DNA of 64,000 nucleotides from Palsa-504 sp963806335 (GCA_963806335.1 CAWDXO010000007.1:157625-221624); one strand, 5' to 3'. Numbered from the stretch's first letter, positions 34,056 through 43,350 are shown. Notes: a model not told the origin generated them from the letters alone. A program made the numbers and translations.

Positions 34056-35033
34056 TCACCTTCTGCCGAACCGCGTCGCGATCCTGCGGTTGCGGTCGCC
34101 GATCGAAGACTCGGCGTCACGGATCGTCTTACCTGTGTAGGACATGAACACGTCATCCAGCGAAGGCCGGGACACGCTCACCGACTTGATCGCCACCGGC
34201 AGGCGGGCGAACAGCTGCGGCACGAAATGCTCCCCCGACTCCACCGAGAACGTCACCAGGCTCTCATGCAGGCCTGCGTCGAGACCGAACTCCTCGCGCA
34301 GCGCGCGGATGGCCGCCTGGTCGTCCGCGGTGCTGATCTGCACCCGGTCCTTGCCGATCGAGGCCTTCAGCGCTGCCGGGGTATCGATCGCCACGATGGT
34401 CCCGTGGTCGATGATGGCGATCCGGTCGCAGTTCTCCGCCTCGTCCATGTAGTGCGTGGTCAGGAAGATCGTGATGTCCTCGCGCTTCTTCAGCTCGTTG
34501 ATGTAGTCCCAGATGGATACCCGGGTCTGCGGGTCGAGCCCCACCGTGGGCTCGTCGAGGAACAGCACCCGAGGCGCGTGCAGCAGGCCGCGCGCGATCT
34601 CCAGGCGGCGCTGCATGCCGCCGGAGTAGGTGGAAACCACGCTGCCGCGCCGGTCCCACAGCCCGACCATCTCGAGCACCTGCCGCAGCCGCGGCGCGAA
34701 CGCCGCCTTGGGCACCCCGTACAGATCCGCGTGGAAGCGCAGGTTCTGCTCGCCGGTCAGGTAGTTGTCCAGGGTGGTGTCCTGGAACACCAGGCCGATA
34801 TTGCGACGGACGGTGTCCCGCTCCCGCACGACATCGTGACCGGCCACCCTGGCGGTACCCGAGGTCGGGTCCGCCAGGGTGCACAGGATTTTGATGGTGG
34901 TGGACTTACCCGCGCCGTTCGGCCCCAGGAAGCCGAACGTCTCGCCAGCGGCTACCTCGAAATCGATGCCCCTCACGGCCTCGATCTCGCCGTATTTCTT
35001 GGTCAGCCCGCTGACCGAGATCGCCGATGTCAC
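34056..35033 (-). CDS. ABC exporter ATPase (DrrA-like)
   Basis: 325 residues with Walker A LGPNGAGKSTT near 45, signature YSGGMQRRLEIARGLLH, Walker B VLFLDEPTVGLD and the H-loop IFLTTHYMDEAENCDRIAII. The C-terminal extension (about 230-325) with a closing SLDDVFMSYTGKTIRDAE is typical of daunorubicin-resistance-type ATPases. The start overlaps the padR stop by four bases (ATGA, 35030-35033). Confidence 0.95.
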   Translation of the reverse strand: MTSAISVSGLTKKYGEIEAVRGIDFEVAAGETFGFLGPNGAGKSTTIKILCTLADPTSGTARVAGHDVVRERDTVRRNIGLVFQDTTLDNYLTGEQNLRFHADLYGVPKAAFAPRLRQVLEMVGLWDRRGSVVSTYSGGMQRRLEIARGLLHAPRVLFLDEPTVGLDPQTRVSIWDYINELKKREDITIFLTTHYMDEAENCDRIAIIDHGTIVAIDTPAALKASIGKDRVQISTADDQAAIRALREEFGLDAGLHESLVTFSVESGEHFVPQLFARLPVAIKSVSVSRPSLDDVFMSYTGKTIRDAESSIGDRNRRIATRFGRR

Positions 35034-35692
35034 CCTTGCGTGTCCTCCCCCGCATCCTCGCCGTCTGCGGCGAGAATACGGTACAGCGCCCGGCGGGTGT
35101 CAGCCAGGATCTTGCCGGCCTGCTTGACCTGGGCCGCTGAGCCCGCCTGCATGACCTGCGTGACGGCCACGATGACTTGCCTGATCGTGTCCCGCAGCTG
35201 CACCTCGGCCTCGTCGACGCTGCCCGTCACGGCATCCCAGGACGCCCTGAGCTCGTCGGCATGCTGTTCGACGTACGCCCGGCCTTCCTCGGTCAGCGTG
35301 TACATCCGGGTCCGGTTGTCGCCGGACTCGTCCCGCTGGATGCTGATCAGGGCCTCGTCCTCGAGCAGCTGCAGCGCCGGGTACACCGACCCCGCGCTCG
35401 GCCGCCAGACGCCCTGCGTGCGCGCGCCGATCTCCTGGATGAGCTGGTAACCGTTCCACGGCTGGCCCTCGGCCAGCAGGTCGAGGATCGCAGCGCGGAC
35501 GTCACCGCGCCGGACGCGCGGCCCGCGGCCGCCGAACCTCGGCGGTCCGAACGGCCCGCCGCGCATCCCGAACTCGAACGGAGGGCCGCCAGGGAACGGG
35601 CCACCGCGGCGGCCGCGCTCCCGGGTGTGCCCGCGGTAGCCACCGCGGCGTTCTCGCGGCTCTCGGGGGTCGCCCCATGATTCGCTATGCAT
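35030..35692 (-). CDS. PadR-family regulator with Gly/Arg-rich N-terminus
   Basis: 220 residues. The first 65 residues are Gly/Arg/Pro/Phe-rich (RGGYRGHTRERGRRGGPFPG, FGMRGGPFGPPRFGGRGPRVRRG) and probably disordered. The PadR winged helix follows: GDVRAAILDLLAEGQPWNGYQLIQEI, then GSVYPALQLLEDEALI and RTRMYTLTEEGRAYV. A C-terminal helical dimerisation region closes the protein. It should repress its own exporter operon and be released by a drug or lipid ligand. AAGGAG precedes the ATG at 35692. A palindrome in the upstream region is a likely binding site. Confidence 0.92.
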   Translation of the reverse strand: MHSESWGDPREPRERRGGYRGHTRERGRRGGPFPGGPPFEFGMRGGPFGPPRFGGRGPRVRRGDVRAAILDLLAEGQPWNGYQLIQEIGARTQGVWRPSAGSVYPALQLLEDEALISIQRDESGDNRTRMYTLTEEGRAYVEQHADELRASWDAVTGSVDEAEVQLRDTIRQVIVAVTQVMQAGSAAQVKQAGKILADTRRALYRILAADGEDAGEDTQG

Positions 35693-35747
35693 TGTGATAC
35701 TCCTTATATGTGTCTAGATCGCTTGTCGATCCTTGTTGTTAGTTCAA

Positions 35748-35760
35748 CGATATATCGATA
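35748..35760. promoter_or_regulatory. Candidate PadR operator
   Basis: CGATATATCG at 35748-35757 is a perfect palindrome and overlaps a second one, TATCGATA at 35753-35760. It stands in an AT-rich island about 55 bases upstream of padR, where an autoregulatory site is expected. Assignment is by position and symmetry. Confidence 0.5.
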
Positions 35761-35880
35761 ACGATCGTCTGGCAAGTCATAGATCTTTTGGCCGAACGAT
35801 CCGTGGTGCCAGCCGTCCGCCACCCGGATCGTCATGCGGAGGTTTTAGCGTCCACGGCGGGCGCGGTCGCGCCTGTGCCG

Positions 35881-35966
35881 GATCGCCACCCGAGCCCGAG
35901 CCGGAGCCCGAGCCCGAGCCCGAGCCGGGGCCGGGGCCCGGGCCGGGGCCGCGGGGCCGGGCCGGG
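35881..35966. repeat. GAGCCC/GGGGCC low-complexity tract
   Basis: Repeated CCCGAG and CGAGCC hexamers grade into GGGGCCGGGGCCCGG, about 85 bases. It lies in the 458-base gap between padR and the cupin gene, where I see no protein gene. Confidence 0.7.
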
Positions 35967-35967
35967 T

Positions 35968-36023
35968 AATGAAACCGGGCTTCCAGCACGCCCTGGTAAT
36001 CGTACTGGAAGCCCGGTTTCATT
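35968..36023 (-). terminator. 19-pair perfect hairpin, terminator-like
   Basis: A perfect 19-base inverted repeat (arms 35968-35986 and 36005-36023) around an 18-base loop. It sits 128 bases after the stop of the cupin gene and upstream of padR. There is no U-tract, as usual for high-GC hosts. It may end cupin transcription, or be a remnant of a mobile element. Confidence 0.6.
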
Positions 36024-36150
36024 CCGCTCCGGAGGGACCAACCCGGCTCTGGACCCGGGACGCGGGACGACGGGTGGGGCGCCTGGGACAGATGTGAGGC
36101 CAGCGCCGACCCGAGACCCTGGGCGGCGGGTTAGATCCTGGGCGGGCGGG

Positions 36151-36720
36151 TTAGGAGCGGACCGGCAGGGTGTACTCGCGGCGGATGCTGTTGCCGAGGC
36201 GGGAGATGTCCGCGCCGTAGACGTGCATGGAGACGGCCACGTCGTCACCGGTGTTGCGCACCCGGTGGATGTCGCCGGGCGGCGCGAAGCCGCCAACCGC
36301 CCCGGCCGGGTTGACGTTCCTGGCCACGAGCTCGAGCGCGCGGTCGCCGTCGGCCAGCGCGAAGATCTCTTCGTACTCGCGACCCTGCAGGACGCCGGTG
36401 ACGCACCAGGCCACGTGGTCGTGAATCACCGTCTCCTGCCCGGGCAGCCAGACCATTGCCGATACCGAGAACGAGCCGTCCGGCTCGGCGTAGAGCAGGT
36501 GGCTCTGGTAGCAGGCCGGGTCTCCGCGCCGCAGCGCCGCGGGCAGGAGGGTCGCTGGTGCTGGCAGGCAGGCACGCAGTACGCCGGCCACGCGATCGGC
36601 GGTCTGCTGCCAGTCCAGGGCGCGGGAGACTTCGGCGCGGACCGCCCGGACGAGGCGGTCCGGACATGTCCCTGACGGCGCTCTGCTCGACAGGGCCTTA
36701 TCCATGCTGGTCAGCGACAT
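36151..36720 (-). CDS. Cysteine-dioxygenase-family cupin
   Basis: 189 residues. The iron ligands expected of the thiol dioxygenases are visible: HDH at residues 100-102 in GQETVIHDHVAWCVTGVLQG and H152 in GDIHRVRN, with SMHVYG (H166, Y168) further on. The family oxidises cysteine, or 3-mercaptopropionate and related thiols, to sulfinates with O2; the sequence does not separate these. GGAGGAGG precedes the ATG at 36720. The gene stands alone between helY and the exporter operon. Confidence 0.85.
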   Translation of the reverse strand: MSLTSMDKALSSRAPSGTCPDRLVRAVRAEVSRALDWQQTADRVAGVLRACLPAPATLLPAALRRGDPACYQSHLLYAEPDGSFSVSAMVWLPGQETVIHDHVAWCVTGVLQGREYEEIFALADGDRALELVARNVNPAGAVGGFAPPGDIHRVRNTGDDVAVSMHVYGADISRLGNSIRREYTLPVRS

Positions 36721-36870
36721 GGTACCTCCTCCGACGCCTCCAGGTTAGCCATCATCCACGCCCGGGCACCAATGCCAATCGATTGGTCGACGTATAGGCA
36801 ACGTTGATCAATGCGGTCACGTTCATACACCTGTACCGTGACCAGGCGGCCCTGCCGTGGGGCCGCGGCG

Positions 36871-36922
36871 GCTGCTGCTGAGGCTAAGCTGCTGCTGAGG
36901 CTAATTGCTGCTGCTGCTGCCG
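36871..36922. repeat. 17-base tandem repeat after helY
   Basis: GCTGCTGCTGAGGCTAA twice (36871-36887 and 36888-36904) and a degenerate third copy up to the helY stop at 36926. Confidence 0.7.
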
Positions 36923-36925
36923 GGG

Positions 36926-39859
36926 CTAATCGGCCACGGCAGAGTAAGCGACGACGCCTCGGCGCATCGCGTCGATAGCGGCCCGGGCGGTCGCGGCCAA
37001 ATCTCGCGGGGCGGCTGAGGGAGCTGACGTGGAGACGCCCGCGGCGGGTTGCGCGGCCGGCGCCGCGACTGCCGGAGCGGGGGGCCCCGCGGCCGGCCGC
37101 TGGGCGGCGGGGATGGCGGAGGCGATCTGGTCCAGGAGGTCGATCAGCTGCTTGACTGAGCGGACGAAGTCGCCGGGAGTCAGGTCGGGTGACTCGTCGA
37201 GGACGCTTTCCAGCCGCGTTCCTCGCGCCCACCGGTAGGCGGCCCAGGCGAAGCCCAGGTCGGGCTCGCGCAGGAACGACAGCTCGTGGTCCTTTTCCAG
37301 CTGATCGAGTTCACCCCAGGTCCGGACCGTCGCGGCGAGCACCTCGGGCACCCGGCCCTTGGGCAGCCGCGGCGGCTGGGCGTCGTCGGCCTGCCGCGAC
37401 TCGAACGAGAGGGCGGACACGCAGGCGGCGAGTTCGGCCGGGGACAGGCCGTCCCACAGTCCGCGGCGCAGGCATTCGGCGGCCAGCAGATCGAGCTCGC
37501 TGTACAGCCGGGCCAGGCGCTGCCCGTCGGGTGTGACCGTGTCGCCGGCCAGGTAGCCCAGGCGTTCCAGCACGCGGCAGACGCGGTCGAAGGTGCGGGC
37601 GATCACGTGCGAGCGGCCCGCCACCCGGCGCTCGAGCGCCTCGGTCTCGCGCGTCAGGCGCAGGTAACGTTCCGCGTACCGGGCGTGATCCTCGCGGTCC
37701 GGGCAGTCATGGCACGGGTGCCGCCGCAACCGGCGCCGCAACTCGGCCACGTCATCAGCCGACTCGGGGGCGGTGCGCTCCCAGTCCGCCACGCGGGTCG
37801 GGCGTTTAGCCCGGGCCGAACCGCCCGGATCCCGGTTCGCCAGCCGGTTCCGCATGGTGGCGGCGAGATCCTTGCGGTGCTGCGGCGAGCGCGGGCTGAA
37901 TGATCCGGGAATGCGTATCTTGTCGATGACCTCAGCCGGCACCGGGAAATCCGCCACGGCCAGCCGCTTCACCTGCCGGCCCTCGGTGAGCACGAGCGGC
38001 CCGGGACCTGCGAACCCGTTCGCGCGCGGGTCCTCCTGGCGTCCGTGACCCGCATAGCCGTTTCCCTCGCGCGGGGCCGGGCGGCCGTTGCCATCGTTGC
38101 CCCGGGCCGGGTGCAGCCCGGGCTGCAGGACGACGGCCATACCCGCCCGCCTGCCGCCGGGTACGCGGATGATGTCGCCCGGGCGCAGCAGCGACAAGGA
38201 CCTGGCCGCTTCCGCCCGGCGAGACGTCGCCCTGGCCCGGGACAGGTCACCTTCCCGTTCCGACAGCGATCTCCTGATCTGCGCGTATTCGGCGAAATCG
38301 CCTTTCTCGCAGGTCATCGCCGCGGCCAGCTCGGCCATAGTCTGCCGGCTCTTACGGATCTGCCTGGTCAGCCCGACGACGCCGCGGTCGGCCTGGAACT
38401 GCGCGAACGAGGACTCGAGCAAGGCCGACGCCTTGGCGCGGCCGGCCCAGCCGGTCAGGTTGACCGCCATGTTGTAGGAGGGCCGGAAGCTTGAGTTGAG
38501 CGGGTAGGTCCGGGTACTGGCCAGGCCCGCCACCGCGCCGGGATCCATCCCGGGCTGCCACAGCACGACCGCGTGCCCCTCAACGTCGATACCGCGCCGC
38601 CCGGCGCGTCCGGTCAGCTGGGTGTACTCCCCCGCGGTCAGGTTGGCATGGGTCTCGCCGTTCCACTTGTCCAGCTTCTCGATGACCACGGTCCTGGCCG
38701 GCATGTTGATGCCGAGGGCCAGGGTCTCCGTCGCGAACACTGCCTGGACCAGCCCGGCCGCGAAGAGTTCCTCGACCACCTCCTTGAACGCGGGCAGCAT
38801 CCCCGCGTGGTGCGCGGCGATCCCACGCCGCAGCCCGTCGAGCCATTCGCCGTAGCCGAGGACGGCCAGGTCCTCCGGCGGGATATCCGCGGTGCGGCGC
38901 TCGGCGGTGCGCTGGATCACGTCGGCCTCTTCCGGCGTGGTCAGCCGCAGGCCCGCGTGCAGGCACTGCTGGACCGCGGCGTCGCAGCCAGCCCGGCTGA
39001 AGATGAACGTGATCGCGGGCAGCAGCCCGCCGGCGTCGAGCCGCGAGATCACGTCCGGGCGGTAGGCCAGCGGGAACCGGCGCGGCCGGCGGCCGCCCCG
39101 CACCGGGCGGCCCGGCGCCTTGCGCTCGATCCAGGTGTCCCGCTGAGCCACCCGGAGCAGTTCGGGATTGACCCGGGTGTGCTCATCGTCAGTGAACAGG
39201 TCGTACAGCCGGTTCCCGGCCAGCACATGCTGCCACAGCGGCACCGGCCGCCGTTCGTCCACGATGACGGCCGTGCCGCCCCGGACCTGGTCCAGCCACT
39301 CCCCGAACTCCTCCGCGTTGCTTACCGTCGCGGACAGCGCCGCCACCCGCACCGACTCCGGCAGGTGAATGATCACTTCCTCCCAGACCGCGCCGCGGGA
39401 CCTGTCCGCCAGGTAATGCACCTCGTCGAGGACGACGTAACCCAGGCCCGCCAGGGCCTGCGAGCCCGTGTAGAGCATGTTGCGCAGGACCTCGGTGGTC
39501 ATCACCACCACGGGCGCGTCGCCGTTGATGCTGTTGTCGCCGGTGAGCAGGCCGACGGTGCGGCTGTCGTAGCGGCGGACGAGGTCGGCGTACTTCTGGT
39601 TGGACAGCGCCTTGATCGGCGTGGTGTAAAAGCACTTGCGGCCCTGCGCCAGCGCCAGGTGCACGGCGTACTCGCCGATCACGGTCTTGCCCGATCCGGT
39701 GGGCGCGGCCACGAGCACGCCGCTCCCGGCGCCGAGCGCACGGCAGGCGGCGACCTGGAAGTCGTCAAAGTCGAACTCGTAGAGCGCGCGGAAGGACGCG
39801 AACTCCGGGTCAGACTGCCGATCACGGAACGCGGCGTACCGGTCCGCCGGAGTGGTCAT
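36926..39859 (-). CDS. helY: Ski2/Mtr4-like DEAD/DEAH helicase HelY
   Basis: 977 residues. The superfamily 2 motifs are in order: Q-motif region FDDFQVAACRAL, Walker A APTGSGKT, TTPIKALSNQKY, DEVH, SATVSN, ATETLALGINMPARTVV and QLTGRAGRRGID. The C-terminal DSHCT-type region carries FESRQ and the later helical domain with SVLDESPDLTPGDFVRSVKQLIDLLDQI. It is an ATP-dependent RNA helicase, probably in RNA turnover. The last 60 residues are Ala/Pro-rich. The ATG at 39859 has TAGGCT seven bases upstream. The helY-tatC-tatA-pafC-pafB order matches M. tuberculosis (Rv2092c to Rv2096c). Confidence 0.95.
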   Translation of the reverse strand: MTTPADRYAAFRDRQSDPEFASFRALYEFDFDDFQVAACRALGAGSGVLVAAPTGSGKTVIGEYAVHLALAQGRKCFYTTPIKALSNQKYADLVRRYDSRTVGLLTGDNSINGDAPVVVMTTEVLRNMLYTGSQALAGLGYVVLDEVHYLADRSRGAVWEEVIIHLPESVRVAALSATVSNAEEFGEWLDQVRGGTAVIVDERRPVPLWQHVLAGNRLYDLFTDDEHTRVNPELLRVAQRDTWIERKAPGRPVRGGRRPRRFPLAYRPDVISRLDAGGLLPAITFIFSRAGCDAAVQQCLHAGLRLTTPEEADVIQRTAERRTADIPPEDLAVLGYGEWLDGLRRGIAAHHAGMLPAFKEVVEELFAAGLVQAVFATETLALGINMPARTVVIEKLDKWNGETHANLTAGEYTQLTGRAGRRGIDVEGHAVVLWQPGMDPGAVAGLASTRTYPLNSSFRPSYNMAVNLTGWAGRAKASALLESSFAQFQADRGVVGLTRQIRKSRQTMAELAAAMTCEKGDFAEYAQIRRSLSEREGDLSRARATSRRAEAARSLSLLRPGDIIRVPGGRRAGMAVVLQPGLHPARGNDGNGRPAPREGNGYAGHGRQEDPRANGFAGPGPLVLTEGRQVKRLAVADFPVPAEVIDKIRIPGSFSPRSPQHRKDLAATMRNRLANRDPGGSARAKRPTRVADWERTAPESADDVAELRRRLRRHPCHDCPDREDHARYAERYLRLTRETEALERRVAGRSHVIARTFDRVCRVLERLGYLAGDTVTPDGQRLARLYSELDLLAAECLRRGLWDGLSPAELAACVSALSFESRQADDAQPPRLPKGRVPEVLAATVRTWGELDQLEKDHELSFLREPDLGFAWAAYRWARGTRLESVLDESPDLTPGDFVRSVKQLIDLLDQIASAIPAAQRPAAGPPAPAVAAPAAQPAAGVSTSAPSAAPRDLAATARAAIDAMRRGVVAYSAVAD

Positions 39860-39866
39860 AGGTTCC

Positions 39867-39872
39867 AGCCTA
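39867..39872 (-). promoter_or_regulatory. -10-like hexamer before helY
   Basis: TAGGCT on the minus strand, seven bases before the helY ATG. It suggests helY has its own leaderless transcript apart from tatAC. Confidence 0.45.
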
Positions 39873-39901
39873 CGGCCCCGGCCGGATCACCCGTGCAGGT
39901 G

Positions 39902-40822
39902 CTAGTTGAAGCGGCTGTTCCTGGGGTCGGGGTCCGGGTCGGTGTCACCCAGGTCGATGGGGGACAGCTCGTCGTCGGCCAGGCCAGCGTAAGGATCGGG
40001 GTTCTGCCGGGCCCGGCGCCGGTCGTTCAGGAACACGATGACCTCGGCCCCTTCCACCAGGGCCAGGCATACCCCGCCAAGCAGCAGCATGGTAATGGGA
40101 TCCGGGCTCGGCGATGCGATCCCCGCGAACAGGAACACGCCGAAGATCATGACCCGGCGCCACTTCCTGAACCGCTCGTGGGTCAGGATCCCGACCATGT
40201 TGAGCATCACCAGGAACAGCGGCAGCTCGAAGCACAGCCCGATGCCGAGGACCATCGCGATGAAGTAGGAGATGTAAGTGTCCGCCGTGAACAGCGCGGA
40301 GGTGTTTCCGGGCACCATGCCGATGAGGAAGTGCAGCCCGCGACCCATCACGAGCAGGGCGAAATAGGTGCCGAGCAGGAAAAGCGGCACCGCGGTGCCG
40401 AGGAAGGTGTACGTCCACCGCTTCTCCCGGGTGTAGAGCCCGGGGGCGACAAAAGCCCAGAGCTGGTACAGCCAGACCGGTGAGGTGACGATGACGCCGA
40501 CGACGAAGGCCACCTTGATGTGCAGGTAGAAGCCGTCCAGCGGGCTGGTCACGATCAGGGTGTGCCCGATGACGTTGGTCTTGCAGCCTCCCACGGCGCG
40601 ACAGTACGGACGCTCGATGAACTTCCAGATCGGGTTGAAGAAGACCAGCCCGATGGCCATGCCGGCAATGAGGGCGAGCGCCATCTTGACGACGCGGTTG
40701 CGCAGCTCACGGATGTGATCCATGAGCGGCATGCGACCGTCCGGGTTCTGCTGCCGCTGCGAGTGCACGAAGCGCTCGCCGACGATGCGGGCGCCCTGGA
40801 CGGCACCGGGGAGTTTCGCCAT
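39902..40822 (-). CDS. tatC: Sec-independent translocase subunit TatC
   Basis: 306 residues with six membrane helices. The conserved TatC N-terminus MPLMDHIRELRNRV (about 31-44) and the glutamate-containing FFNPIWKFIERPYC segment are present. It is the receptor for twin-arginine signal peptides and exports folded proteins. A 30-residue acidic C-terminal tail (SPIDLGDTDPDPDPRN) extends into the cytosol. It follows tatA by 36 bases. There is no tatB nearby. Confidence 0.96.
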   Translation of the reverse strand: MAKLPGAVQGARIVGERFVHSQRQQNPDGRMPLMDHIRELRNRVVKMALALIAGMAIGLVFFNPIWKFIERPYCRAVGGCKTNVIGHTLIVTSPLDGFYLHIKVAFVVGVIVTSPVWLYQLWAFVAPGLYTREKRWTYTFLGTAVPLFLLGTYFALLVMGRGLHFLIGMVPGNTSALFTADTYISYFIAMVLGIGLCFELPLFLVMLNMVGILTHERFRKWRRVMIFGVFLFAGIASPSPDPITMLLLGGVCLALVEGAEVIVFLNDRRRARQNPDPYAGLADDELSPIDLGDTDPDPDPRNSRFN

Positions 40823-40858
40823 GACCGCTTCCCGCCGTAAGGCCGTTAGGGTCCGGGC

Positions 40859-41209
40859 CTAGCTCGGCTGCTGGGTGTGCTGCGACTCGGATACCAGGCC
40901 GGCCGGGGCCGGGGTGTCCATGGTCGCCGACCGCTGCAGGTCCCGGATCTGCTGCTGCAGCGCGTCGATCTGGTCCTGCTGGGCCGGGGCGGGTGCGGGC
41001 GTCAGCTCGGGCTGCTGGAACAGGCAGGCGGGCTTGGCATCCGCCGCGGGCTCGTCCTCGTGCATGCTGCCGACCTCGGTCTTCAGGATGCGCATGGACT
41101 TACCGAGAGACCGGGCCGCATCCGGCAGCTTCTTCGACCCGAACAGCACAATGATCACAACCGCGACAATAAGAATCTTCCACGGGCTGTCGAACAGGTC
41201 ACCAATCAT
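40859..41209 (-). CDS. tatA: Sec-independent translocase subunit TatA
   Basis: 116 residues: one N-terminal membrane helix (KILIVAVVIIVLFGSKKLPD), the hinge, an amphipathic helix (ARSLGKSMRILKTEVGSM) and a Pro/Gln-rich tail. It polymerises to form the Tat translocation pore with TatC. GAGG lies before the ATG at 41209. The gene is followed by tatC. Confidence 0.95.
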   Translation of the reverse strand: MIGDLFDSPWKILIVAVVIIVLFGSKKLPDAARSLGKSMRILKTEVGSMHEDEPAADAKPACLFQQPELTPAPAPAQQDQIDALQQQIRDLQRSATMDTPAPAGLVSESQHTQQPS

Positions 41210-41371
41210 GTCCGTCCTCTATCAGCAGGTAGACGTCTTTCTGCGGCAGAGTCTACACGGCGGCCTCACCGGGGGCGGTTTACCCAGGCGAACGACGCGC
41301 AACTGGCAGGTGCGCTCTCGCCGCTGTGCTCACTCAACCTGTTATTCGGAGCAAGGCGGGCCGCGGATGGC

Positions 41372-42343
41372 CTAAACGACATAGTTTGCCAGGGCGGCCG
41401 CGGCGGCCTCGCGGACATCGGCGGCCAGCGCGGCAGGCGAGATGACCCGGCCGTCCTCGCCGAGCCGCAGGGCCAGCCGTCGCACCCAGCCGGTGTCCGG
41501 GGTGCGCAGCACCACCCGCAGCCGGCCATCGGGCAGGTCTGAGGTCGACTCGCACGGATAGTACTCCGCCACCCAGCGCCCCGCGGCGGACAGCTCGAGT
41601 ACGACGGGCACGTCATCGGGCGACGGCCGGAACAGGCCCTCGTCGACGTCCACCCCGACAGCCTCGGCCGGCGGGGCGGCGGGCACGTCAAGCACCTCGA
41701 GGCCAAGCACCCGGTCCAGCCGGAACAGCCGTACCCCCTCGGCTCGCAGGCACCAGCCCTCCAGATACGGCCGCCCCTCCACCACGAGCAGCCGCATCGG
41801 GTCGACGTCGCGCTCGGTCGCCTCGTCCCGACCGGGCACGTAGTACCGCAGGTGCAGCCGGCAGCAGGCGGACAGGGCCGCGCGGATCTGGGCGGCGAGC
41901 CGTTCTGCCTCCTCGTCAGGAAAATCGACCTGCACCGCGACCTGGGCGCTCGCCGAGGCGGCCTCCCCCGCCGCCGCCTCGAGCTTGGCGATCAGCCGGG
42001 ACATGGCGGACCTGTCCTCCAGCCCGGGTACCTCGGCCAGCATCCGGAGCGCGACGAGCAGCGCGCTGGCCTCGTCCACGGCCAGCCGGAGCGGCAGGCC
42101 AATGGATTCGGCCTGGCTCACGACGATCTCGCCGCCCTCGTAGGACAGGTCTATCGGGCAGTAGGGATCGGGGGCGCGCAGTTCGACGCACCAGAGCAGG
42201 TTCAGGTCGTCGACCAGCTCCCGCTCGCTGACGCCGAACGCCTGGGCGGTCTCGGCCAGCCCCACCGACTTCCTGCTCACCACGTACGGCACGAGCGCGA
42301 GCAGCCGCTGGAGCCGTTCCGTCGAGGTAACCAGCGCGCTCAT
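41372..42343 (-). CDS. pafC: WYL-domain regulator PafC
   Basis: 323 residues: an N-terminal helix-turn-helix (LQRLLALVPYVVSRKSVGLAETAQAFGVSERELVDDLNLL), a central WYL domain (RLHLRYYVPGRDEATERDVDPMRLLVVEGRPYLEGWCLRAEGVRLFRLDRVL) and the C-terminal WCX region. Together with PafB it activates the RecA-independent DNA-damage response in mycobacteria, where WYL senses single-stranded DNA. It overlaps pafB by four bases (ATGA, 42340-42343). Confidence 0.95.
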   Translation of the reverse strand: MSALVTSTERLQRLLALVPYVVSRKSVGLAETAQAFGVSERELVDDLNLLWCVELRAPDPYCPIDLSYEGGEIVVSQAESIGLPLRLAVDEASALLVALRMLAEVPGLEDRSAMSRLIAKLEAAAGEAASASAQVAVQVDFPDEEAERLAAQIRAALSACCRLHLRYYVPGRDEATERDVDPMRLLVVEGRPYLEGWCLRAEGVRLFRLDRVLGLEVLDVPAAPPAEAVGVDVDEGLFRPSPDDVPVVLELSAAGRWVAEYYPCESTSDLPDGRLRVVLRTPDTGWVRRLALRLGEDGRVISPAALAADVREAAAAALANYVV

Positions 42344-43314
42344 GCCAGGACTCCTTTTAGGCGGCGGATTACGGCATCGCGCAGGTCGGGGGGGTCGAGG
42401 ACAACCGCGTCCGCGCCGAAGGAGGCGGCATAATCGGCGAACCAGCCCACGTCGGCGAAGTGAGTCGTGACCAGGTCCCAGCCTTCGGACTCATCGGGGC
42501 GCACCGAGACCGCGTGCCGCCGCAGCCCGACGCCGGCGTCCGACCGGACGCGGAGCACCGCGGTGCGCTCGAGGGCCGGCGCGGAGTCCCAGTCGCGGAC
42601 CACCTCGCGTACGTCGGCGCCGTCCGGCACGGTGACGCTGCCGGCCGGACCGCAGAACTTCACCGGCCCGGCGATCCGGCCGAGCCGGAAAACCCTGGTG
42701 GCGTCGCGACCGCGGTCCCGGCCGGCCACGTACCAGCGGCCGTGGCGGTTGACGACGCCCCAGGGCTCGAGCTCGCGTCGCTGCGGATCGCTCCGGCCCG
42801 CGGCACGGTAACTGAACGTCACCGGCCTGCGATCCCGGACCGCTTCCCACAGCGGCCCGAAGGCAGGCTCGGGCGTACCCAGCCTGGGCTCGATGCCATG
42901 CGGGGAGGGACGCTCGTCGCTCCCGTCGAGGCCGGACGTGTCGATGCCGGCCGCTCGCAGTTTCAGCAGCGCGCCCGCGGCCGCGCCGGCCAGCTCAGCC
43001 CGCCGCCAGACCCGGGCGGCCAGGCCTAGGACGGCGGCCTCGTCCGCCTCCAGCCGGAGCTCGGGCAGCTGGTAGGCCTGCTGCCTGATCCGGTAGCCGG
43101 TATCGTCGTCGAACGGATGATTGACACCGGTCTCCAGCGGCACGCCGAGGTCGCGCAGATCCTCCTTGTCCCGCTCGAACATCCGCTTGAACAGGTCGTC
43201 CTGCTCTGGGTAACCCGGCACCGCTTCCCGGATCTGCTCGGCGGTGAGATAGCGCCTGGTGGAGAGCAAGCACACGACAAGGCCGAGCAGCCGCTCAGTC
43301 TTGCGCTTCGACAT
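42340..43314 (-). CDS. pafB: WYL-domain regulator PafB
   Basis: 324 residues built like PafC: helix-turn-helix (KRKTERLLGLVVCLLSTRRYLTAEQIREAV), WYL core (PVTFSYRAAGRSDPQRRELEPWGVVNRHGRWYVAGRDRGRDATRVFRLGRI) and WCX tail. It forms the DNA-damage-responsive activator with PafC. The start ATG at 43314 has GGAGGGG two bases before it; the frame upstream has no homology. pafB and pafC are far from pafA here (about 17.6 kb), unlike in mycobacteria. Confidence 0.95.
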   Translation of the reverse strand: MSKRKTERLLGLVVCLLSTRRYLTAEQIREAVPGYPEQDDLFKRMFERDKEDLRDLGVPLETGVNHPFDDDTGYRIRQQAYQLPELRLEADEAAVLGLAARVWRRAELAGAAAGALLKLRAAGIDTSGLDGSDERPSPHGIEPRLGTPEPAFGPLWEAVRDRRPVTFSYRAAGRSDPQRRELEPWGVVNRHGRWYVAGRDRGRDATRVFRLGRIAGPVKFCGPAGSVTVPDGADVREVVRDWDSAPALERTAVLRVRSDAGVGLRRHAVSVRPDESEGWDLVTTHFADVGWFADYAASFGADAVVLDPPDLRDAVIRRLKGVLA

Positions 43315-43350
43315 AACCCCTCCGAACCCCTGCGATGGCTCAATGTTAGT

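Noticed and set aside
38573..40483. 636-residue open frame on the plus strand opposite helY and tatC
   Set aside because: It is rich in Gly/Arg/His/Asp with no domain-like pattern and spans two well-identified genes and their gap. It is an antisense artefact of high GC content.
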